From assembly GCA_002412545.1 (NCBI GenBank), contig DHVG01000001.1, positions 189,442 to 199,808 on the forward strand: DNA of 10,367 nt. The letters run 5' to 3'. The position numbers and the translations under genes are program-made. This DNA is from Elusimicrobia bacterium UBA5214 (GTDB lineage Bacteria; Elusimicrobiota; UBA5214). The stretch's first letter is position 1. Each line of letters opens with the position of its first letter. Below, piece by piece: positions 6,594-10,367 of the stretch. Below the pieces are notes generated by a model. That model did not search any database and was not told where the DNA came from. It saw nothing but the letters and a program-made list of their open reading frames with translations.

Positions 6594-6638
6594 CACGAAT
6601 TCTACGAATTAGTAAAAGATTCACGAATATTCGCGAAT
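6594..6638. repeat. Clustered CGAAT repeats with palindrome in the pilN-pilO spacer
   Basis: CGAAT occurs four times within 43 bp (6596-6600, 6605-6609, 6624-6628, 6634-6638). It includes the palindromes GAATATTC (6625-6632) and ATTCGCGAAT (6629-6638). The array occupies most of the 60-bp gap and has no obvious coding role. Confidence 0.65.
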
Positions 6639-6643
6639 AAAAT

Positions 6644-7207
6644 TTATCGAGGTTTTGGTTGGTAACGAAAACTTAGACGGAAATTTAAAATTGCTTGATT
6701 TTCGCTTCCAGTTTTTGAAATCGGACCTAAATCAATATTTGAATAAATATCCTTTTTTTCCAAAGTAGCAAGTAAATCAGCAATAGCATAGTTATCTAAA
6801 GCTGAAGCATCAAGATTAACTTCTAATTCCTTCCTTTCCGGATTAGGTCTGGTGGTAAGATTGGAAAACCAAATATTATTCGGCAAAATGTTCACTAATT
6901 CTTCAAGAAATTGTGGGTAAAGAAGAGTATTTTGCATTAAATCTTTCATTACTTGTTTTTTCTTTGTCAACAAATCTTTTTCTTTTTGTTTATTTTCTAT
7001 TTCCTTTAGAATTGGTTCTAATCTTTTCAATTCTATTTCAAGCATTCTTATTTCTTTTTCTAAACTACGATAGTAAATAACTTTTTGACTGTAAATTCCG
7101 AAGATAATTAGAAATAATAAACCTATACCTAAACCCAAAAAAGCAATTATGCGTTTTTTTTCTGCTTTTTTCTTTGCTTCTGGTGGAAGAAGATTTATTT
7201 TAATCAT
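6644..7207 (-). CDS. pilN: Type IV pilus inner-membrane platform protein PilN
   Basis: The N-terminus MIKINLLPPEAKKK contains the INLLP motif that docks into the cleft of the actin-like PilM. A membrane helix (about 22-40) follows, then a long charged coiled coil (about 47-92). The compact periplasmic domain includes LYPQFLEELVNILPNNIWFSNLTT and VNLDASALDNYAIADLLATLEK, matching the Fimbrial_PilN family. The length of 187 residues is normal. PilN forms heterodimers with PilO and is part of the ring transmitting signals between the cytoplasmic motor and the secretin. It lies 41 nt downstream of pilM and 60 nt upstream of pilO, in the same transcript. The ribosome site before ATG 7207 is weak. 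Confidence 0.93.
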   Translation of the reverse strand: MIKINLLPPEAKKKAEKKRIIAFLGLGIGLLFLIIFGIYSQKVIYYRSLEKEIRMLEIELKRLEPILKEIENKQKEKDLLTKKKQVMKDLMQNTLLYPQFLEELVNILPNNIWFSNLTTRPNPERKELEVNLDASALDNYAIADLLATLEKKDIYSNIDLGPISKTGSENQAILNFRLSFRYQPKPR

Positions 7208-7248
7208 ATTATCTGTTAATTCGTTTTAGTTATTATTTTTTGTTACTT

Positions 7249-8421
7249 TTACTGACGAATGGCTAAACCAATAGCAATCGTAAAAATTGTATTTTTTTCA
7301 TTTATCTCTTTCGGTAGATTAACGGGTGTATTTAGATAAAGAAAAGGATTATATATTTCTACAGGTAATTGCAATTCTTGGGCAAAATATCTACCGATAT
7401 TAGATAATAGTGCCGACCCCCCGGTAAGAAGAACACGGCTAACTTGTACTTCCTCTGGTAATTGACTTTGATAATATTCAATAGAATGTTGTATTTCCTT
7501 GATTAAATCGCTAATTACGGTGGTTAATACTTTTGCTACTTCTACTTTTTCTGACGATTTTTCTTCTGAAGTAGTTATTTCTGGAGTAGCCACTTCTTCT
7601 GTGCTTAACCCATGTTTTCTTTTCAACTCCTCAGCTTTAGGAAAATCAAGATTGAGACTTTGTTGGATAACTTTAGTAAAAGTATTTCCAGCAATAAATA
7701 TATCTCTGACTACTTTGGAAATACCATTTTCAATTATCGTTAAATTAGTTACACTTGCTCCTAAATTAACCACAACGATTGTTTCTTTTGTTTCTGCTTC
7801 GCCTCGCTCAGTCGAAACAGGCTGACGAGCTAGTTCAAGTGCACTTTCAATTGCAAAAGCATCAATATCAATTATTGCTGGTTCTAATCCTACTTTTTCT
7901 AAAATTTCAATACGATTTTGGATAACGTCCTTTTTTACCGCTACCAACACGGTTTCCATTTTCTTTTCCCCTTCCTCAACTAGGTCACCAAGAATATGAA
8001 AAGCGAGGTCAACTTCGCGAATATCAAAAGGTATATAAGCTTCGGCTTCAAAATGGATAGTTTTGGCTAATTCTTCCGCACTAAGTTTAGGAAATTTTAC
8101 ATAACGTACAATCACTTGGTTGCCAGAAAGAGAAGTCGCTACTCTTTTTGTAGAAAATTTTTCTCGGGAAAGTGCTTCTTTGAGTCGTTCGATAAGGATG
8201 GTTTTCTTTTCTTCTGGTGGGATTTCCGCAATACCTAAAGATTCAAATGCACATTTTTTTAGTGTCCATTTTCCGTTTTTACTTTGTTCAAGTTCAACAA
8301 TTTTTATTGTCTGCGAGCCGAGGTCGACACCTAAAATTTTCTTACTTGGTAGAAAAGGTATATCTATCTTTTTCAATTTCAAAGGTAAATTCATTTTTCC
8401 TAATTTCATTTTTATAAACAA
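7249..8421 (-). CDS. pilM: Type IV pilus actin-like ATPase-fold protein PilM
   Basis: PilM is the cytoplasmic FtsA/actin-fold component that binds ATP and the PilN tail. Numbered from TTG 8421 (390 residues), phosphate-1 motif ILGVDLGSQTIKIVELE (29-45), phosphate-2-type VVVNLGASVTNLTII (216-230) and adenosine-type VLLTGGSALLSNI (330-342) are intact. SAEELAKTIHFEAEAYIPFDIREV (114-137) is the diagnostic PilM segment. Two low-conservation insertions stand out: RQPVSTERGEAET (199-211) and an acidic, Ser/Thr-rich stretch EVATPEITTSEEKSSEK (276-292). The start is ambiguous: TTG 8421, ATG 8409 and ATG 8394 are in frame, and AGGA shortly before 8394 is the only visible ribosome-site match. It is the first gene after a perfect consensus promoter and so probably heads the pilMNOPQ-glycan transcript. 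Confidence 0.95.
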   Translation of the reverse strand: MFIKMKLGKMNLPLKLKKIDIPFLPSKKILGVDLGSQTIKIVELEQSKNGKWTLKKCAFESLGIAEIPPEEKKTILIERLKEALSREKFSTKRVATSLSGNQVIVRYVKFPKLSAEELAKTIHFEAEAYIPFDIREVDLAFHILGDLVEEGEKKMETVLVAVKKDVIQNRIEILEKVGLEPAIIDIDAFAIESALELARQPVSTERGEAETKETIVVVNLGASVTNLTIIENGISKVVRDIFIAGNTFTKVIQQSLNLDFPKAEELKRKHGLSTEEVATPEITTSEEKSSEKVEVAKVLTTVISDLIKEIQHSIEYYQSQLPEEVQVSRVLLTGGSALLSNIGRYFAQELQLPVEIYNPFLYLNTPVNLPKEINEKNTIFTIAIGLAIRQ

Positions 8422-8423
8422 TT

Positions 8424-8453
8424 ATGGTATCACAAAGGTTAATGCGATACCAT
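8424..8453. promoter_or_regulatory. Operator-like inverted repeat at the pilM transcription start
   Basis: ATGGTATC (8424-8431) and GATACCAT (8446-8453) are perfect 8-bp inverted repeats with a 14-bp spacer; 10 of 11 positions pair if the arms are extended outward. The upstream arm overlaps the last bases of the -10 box and the expected start site near 8445. A bound dimeric regulator would block the promoter. As RNA it could instead form a short leader hairpin. No regulator gene is in the window. Confidence 0.5.
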
Positions 8454-8480
8454 TATAACCTGATTTACTTTTTTTGTCAA
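8452..8480 (-). promoter_or_regulatory. Perfect consensus sigma-70 promoter for the pilM operon
   Basis: On the minus strand TTGACA (8480-8475) and TATAAT (8457-8452) are separated by exactly 17 bp of A-rich sequence. Transcription should start near 8445, giving a leader of roughly 25-50 nt to the possible pilM starts. Both hexamers match the E. coli housekeeping consensus at every base. The -35 box sits directly against the inverted-repeat element, sharing its outermost base. Confidence 0.82.
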
Positions 8481-8627
8481 CCCCGCACCTATCAGTCATC
8501 TATGCCGTTCTTTCTTTGACTGGTGAAGAAAAAATTGACTTATTGGTCAACACTGAGTTTTTGCTAGTCTCGGAAATTACAAGCAACCGGCATAGTTAAA
8601 ACCAGTCATGACTGATAGGTGCGGGGT
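8480..8627. mobile_element. 148-bp non-autonomous inverted-repeat element (MITE/REP-like) between pilD and pilM
   Basis: Perfect 20-bp inverted repeats end the element (8480-8499 and 8608-8627; outer part ACCCCGCACCTATC). Inside, CTATGCCG (8500-8507) pairs with CGGCATAG (8588-8595), and GACTGGT (8518-8524) pairs with ACCAGTC (8601-8607), but in crossed instead of nested order. A small hairpin TTGAC/GTCAA (8535-8550) lies in the middle, and CAGTCATGACTG (8603-8614) is itself a palindrome. No coding frame of note is present. GC-rich ends in an AT-rich genome and the lack of a transposase suggest a non-autonomous element, possibly mobilised in trans by a Y1/REP-associated transposase. No target duplication is evident. 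A structured RNA or DNA site is an alternative. Together with the promoter it accounts for the 200-bp intergenic gap. Confidence 0.55.
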
Positions 8628-8637
8628 CAACCCTTTT

Positions 8638-9516
8638 TTAATTCACAAATAGCAATGTTATAAATGTAGCTATACTTAAGTATGGAGCAAAAGGGATAAG
8701 CGTATCATCGTCTGACGCAAATGTTAGGTTTTGGACGACAGCGTCTGAAGAGAGCCGATTATCTCTTTTGATTAATTTGCGGTATAAGATTTTTATCAAT
8801 CCAGTAATTCCGCCAATTGTACTGGCAAGAAAGATTATCCAAAAAATATTTTTTATCCCTACAAATGTACCTATTCCAGCTAACAATTTTACATCACCTC
8901 CACCCATTGCTTCTTTTTTGAAAATTTTTTCCCCGAGTAAACCGATAAAGTAGAGGAAACCACTGGCGATAAACATAGAAGAAAGAGCATAGAAAAACCG
9001 TGTAAATTGTAATTGGTGATATATAATATCAGATATAAAATGTGGGAACTCAAGAAAAGGATTGGAAAAAGAAAGAGATAATCCAATAATGATTAGAGAA
9101 TAAGTGAGTTTATTAGGAACAATTCGATGGAAATAATCAATACCACTGGCAATCAATAGAAAAATACTTAAAATTAGGACAAAAAACAATTGAATACTGA
9201 AGGAAAACTTAAGATAAATGAGGAGAAAAATTAAACCACTAAGTAACTCTACTAAAGGATACTGCACTGAGATTTTCTCATTGCAGTGATGGCATCGTCC
9301 TTTAAGGAATAAATAACTTAAAAGAGGAATATTTTCATACCAACGCAGATAATTCCCACATTTAGGACAGGAAGAGAAAGGATAAATTATTGATTTTTTC
9401 TTTGGCATCCGCCAGATACAAACATTGACAAAACTACCCAAACATAAACCAACTATAAAAATGATGATAGATTGACAATAATTTGAGAGATTAATCGGTG
9501 GAGAAAAATGATTCAT
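8638..9516 (-). CDS. pilD: Prepilin peptidase / N-methyltransferase PilD (A24A aspartic protease)
   Basis: This polytopic inner-membrane enzyme cleaves the leader peptide of type IV prepilins and methylates the new N-terminus. From ATG 9516 (292 residues) the methylase-type N-terminal domain contains GLCLGSFVNVCIWRMP (23-38) and the zinc-binding pairs CPKC (50-53) and CHHC (75-78). The catalytic aspartates are Asp127 in SGIDYFHRIVPN and Asp208 in the GGGDVKL motif. About seven or eight membrane helices are visible. TTG 9531 would add five residues and touches the stop of the TPR gene; neither start has a clear ribosome site. Between the penultimate helix and the conserved LIPFAPYL block lies an unusual polar insertion (about 254-272) whose DNA carries a 7-bp direct repeat. 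The stop is 11 bp from the inverted-repeat element. Confidence 0.95.
   Translation of the reverse strand: MNHFSPPINLSNYCQSIIIFIVGLCLGSFVNVCIWRMPKKKSIIYPFSSCPKCGNYLRWYENIPLLSYLFLKGRCHHCNEKISVQYPLVELLSGLIFLLIYLKFSFSIQLFFVLILSIFLLIASGIDYFHRIVPNKLTYSLIIIGLSLSFSNPFLEFPHFISDIIYHQLQFTRFFYALSSMFIASGFLYFIGLLGEKIFKKEAMGGGDVKLLAGIGTFVGIKNIFWIIFLASTIGGITGLIKILYRKLIKRDNRLSSDAVVQNLTFASDDDTLIPFAPYLSIATFITLLFVN
8709..8748. repeat. GC-richer insert with 7-bp direct repeats near the 3' end of pilD
   Basis: CGTCTGA occurs at 8709-8715 and again at 8742-8748, and GACGC/GCGTC (8714-8718, 8741-8745) form an inverted pair across the same segment. It encodes residues 257-270 of PilD (DAVVQNLTFASDDD range), a stretch that A24 peptidases normally lack before their IPFGP-type block. 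Confidence 0.45.
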
Positions 9517-9531
9517 ATAAGTAACGAACAA

Positions 9532-10311
9532 CTATTTTTTCTTTATCTTTTTACTTTTTTCAGTAATAAGTTGTAAGTTTTGCTGAAAAATTTTATTTTC
9601 TGGTTCAAGTTTTAATGCTTGCCCGGTGTAAAAAAGTGCCTGAGGATACAATCCCTTGCGGAAATAAACCCCAGCTAACTGATTATAAAGAGCAGCGAGG
9701 TTGCAAAACTCAAAAGATAATAGTTTCTTTTTGTAACCGGTATCCACGGTTGCAAAACTTTGTAATTTTTCTTTGATTTCTAAAACCCGAGAATAGTTCT
9801 CTATTGCTTGGTTAAGTTGACCCTCTCTTTCTAAAATTAAACCCTGATAATAGTATGCTTCCAAAAAGTATGGTTCAAGTGTTGTCGCCTCTTGAAATGA
9901 TTTCAAGGCCATATTCCACATCTTTTCGTTTAAATAGACTTTTCCTAATTCAAAATGAAAAAAAGCGTTGGTTGAATTCTTGCTAATTGCTTTTCGGTAT
10001 TGATTAATAGCTGATTTCTTTTCCCCCAGACAAGCATAAAAACTGCCTGCAGAACGAAAAAGAAAAGGATTTTCTGGGTCAAGAGTAATCGCTCTTTGGA
10101 ATTCTTTTAAAGCCAAGTCTTTCCATTTTTCTTTCGCTTCGGAGATATATTTTGTAGCATAGGAATCAGCTTGGTATTGATGGGGACGACTGTCTAAAGG
10201 ATTAAACCAAGAAGCTTTTACCCAGTTTCCACTTTTTAAGTAACTCTCACTAATAAATTTTAATAAATTACCACAAAATAAAAAGAAAACTAAAAGTAAA
10301 ATAAAAAACAA
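9532..10311 (-). CDS. Membrane-anchored TPR protein, possibly the 3' part of an O-antigen-ligase-like gene
   Basis: From TTG 10311 (259 residues) a hydrophobic helix (1-19) is followed by a linker and tetratricopeptide repeats. The latter lie at about 66-81 (partial), 83-116, 117-150, 151-184 and 209-242, with typical motifs such as AIxLDPENPFLF, ELGKVYLNE, LEAYYYQGLILEREGQ and ALKLEPEN. TPRs are protein-binding scaffolds, and beside pilD a pilus-assembly helper (PilF/PilW-like) is conceivable, though no lipobox is present. No ATG exists: the frame stays open upstream to an in-frame TAG at 10360-10362, and the extra codons read like a basic loop (INPN..IKNQPKR). This resembles the NP..K.KK loop and final helix that precede the TPR tail of the ligase at 2654-4168. 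Thus the gene may be a split or truncated relative of that protein. It ends directly against pilD. The remaining 56 bp to the window edge show no further gene. Confidence 0.7.
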   Translation of the reverse strand: MFFILLLVFFLFCGNLLKFISESYLKSGNWVKASWFNPLDSRPHQYQADSYATKYISEAKEKWKDLALKEFQRAITLDPENPFLFRSAGSFYACLGEKKSAINQYRKAISKNSTNAFFHFELGKVYLNEKMWNMALKSFQEATTLEPYFLEAYYYQGLILEREGQLNQAIENYSRVLEIKEKLQSFATVDTGYKKKLLSFEFCNLAALYNQLAGVYFRKGLYPQALFYTGQALKLEPENKIFQQNLQLITEKSKKIKKK

Positions 10312-10367
10312 CCTTTTTGGTTGGTTTTTAATTATTGCATTATTTGGGTTAATCAGCGTCTACAATC

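Noticed and set aside
4182..8421. Type II secretion system instead of type IV pilus
   Set aside because: The pilM-N-O-P-Q order, the INLLP motif of PilN and the PilP lipoprotein are specific to type IV pili; GspL/M/C features are absent.
7499..8458. Plus-strand open frames opposite pilM, and similar ones opposite the secretin, prepilin peptidase and transferase genes
   Set aside because: They lie fully or almost fully antisense to well-supported conserved proteins, show no recognisable domains and have no ribosome sites. They are shadows of AT-rich coding sequence.
8608..8640. GC-rich arm followed by a T run on the plus strand, resembling a rho-independent terminator
   Set aside because: No plus-strand gene reads into it, its partner arm is over 100 bp away, and on the minus strand (the transcribed one) no T tract follows the stem.
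10360..10362. Stop-codon recoding to explain the in-frame TAG before the TPR gene
   Set aside because: TAG also ends the TPR gene itself and TAA and TGA end the other genes normally, so an alternative code is not supported.

Overview
The window comes from an AT-rich bacterial genome with a Gram-negative type of envelope: it encodes the inner-membrane and outer-membrane alignment parts of a type IV pilus, including a secretin. Every gene I can support lies on the minus strand, so transcription runs from high to low coordinates. The mix of a compact PilQ, TPR-tailed O-antigen-ligase-like protein, weak Shine-Dalgarno sites, TTG start candidates and many 7-8 bp tandem repeats suggests an uncultured candidate-phylum lineage of the Omnitrophota kind. 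That placement is an impression, not something the sequence proves.

Layout in transcription order. (1) 10311-9532: a membrane-anchored TPR protein that may be the tail of a broken O-antigen-ligase-like gene. (2) 9516-8638: the prepilin peptidase PilD. (3) 8627-8422: an intergenic stretch holding a 148-bp inverted-repeat element with crossed internal arms. A perfect consensus sigma-70 promoter (TTGACA-17 bp-TATAAT, minus strand) directly abuts it, followed by an operator-like dyad. (4) 8421-4182: pilM-pilN-pilO-pilP-pilQ in canonical order. (5) 4168 down past position 1: a tightly packed or overlapping run of glycan genes, namely a Wzy_C/WaaL-type O-antigen ligase with a TPR tail, a DPM1-like family 2 glycosyltransferase, a WecA/MraY-type polyprenyl-phosphate sugar-phosphate transferase, and a truncated FAD-dependent UDP-galactopyranose-mutase-like enzyme.

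How the genes fit together. PilM (actin-like, cytoplasmic) binds the INLLP motif at the N-terminus of PilN. PilN and PilO form the bitopic coiled-coil platform, the lipoprotein PilP bridges the periplasm, and PilQ is the outer-membrane pore. PilD processes the pilins. The spacing, with 4-bp or 1-bp overlaps at most downstream junctions, implies one long transcript from the promoter at 8452-8480 through the pilus genes into the lipid-linked glycan genes. This allows, but does not prove, that the glycan genes serve pilin or surface glycosylation.

The most unusual feature is a set of short tandem repeats, different in sequence at each site but all with a 7- or 8-bp period. They sit in spacers and also inside open reading frames: a loop of the FAD enzyme, a loop of the ligase, and the signal peptides of both PilP and PilQ. 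Small palindromic or GC-richer inserts occur in the ligase, PilM and PilD. Together they look like repeat sequences accumulating wherever protein sequence is tolerant. No RNA gene, CRISPR array, transposase or pilin (PilA), motor ATPase (PilB/PilT) or PilC gene is visible.
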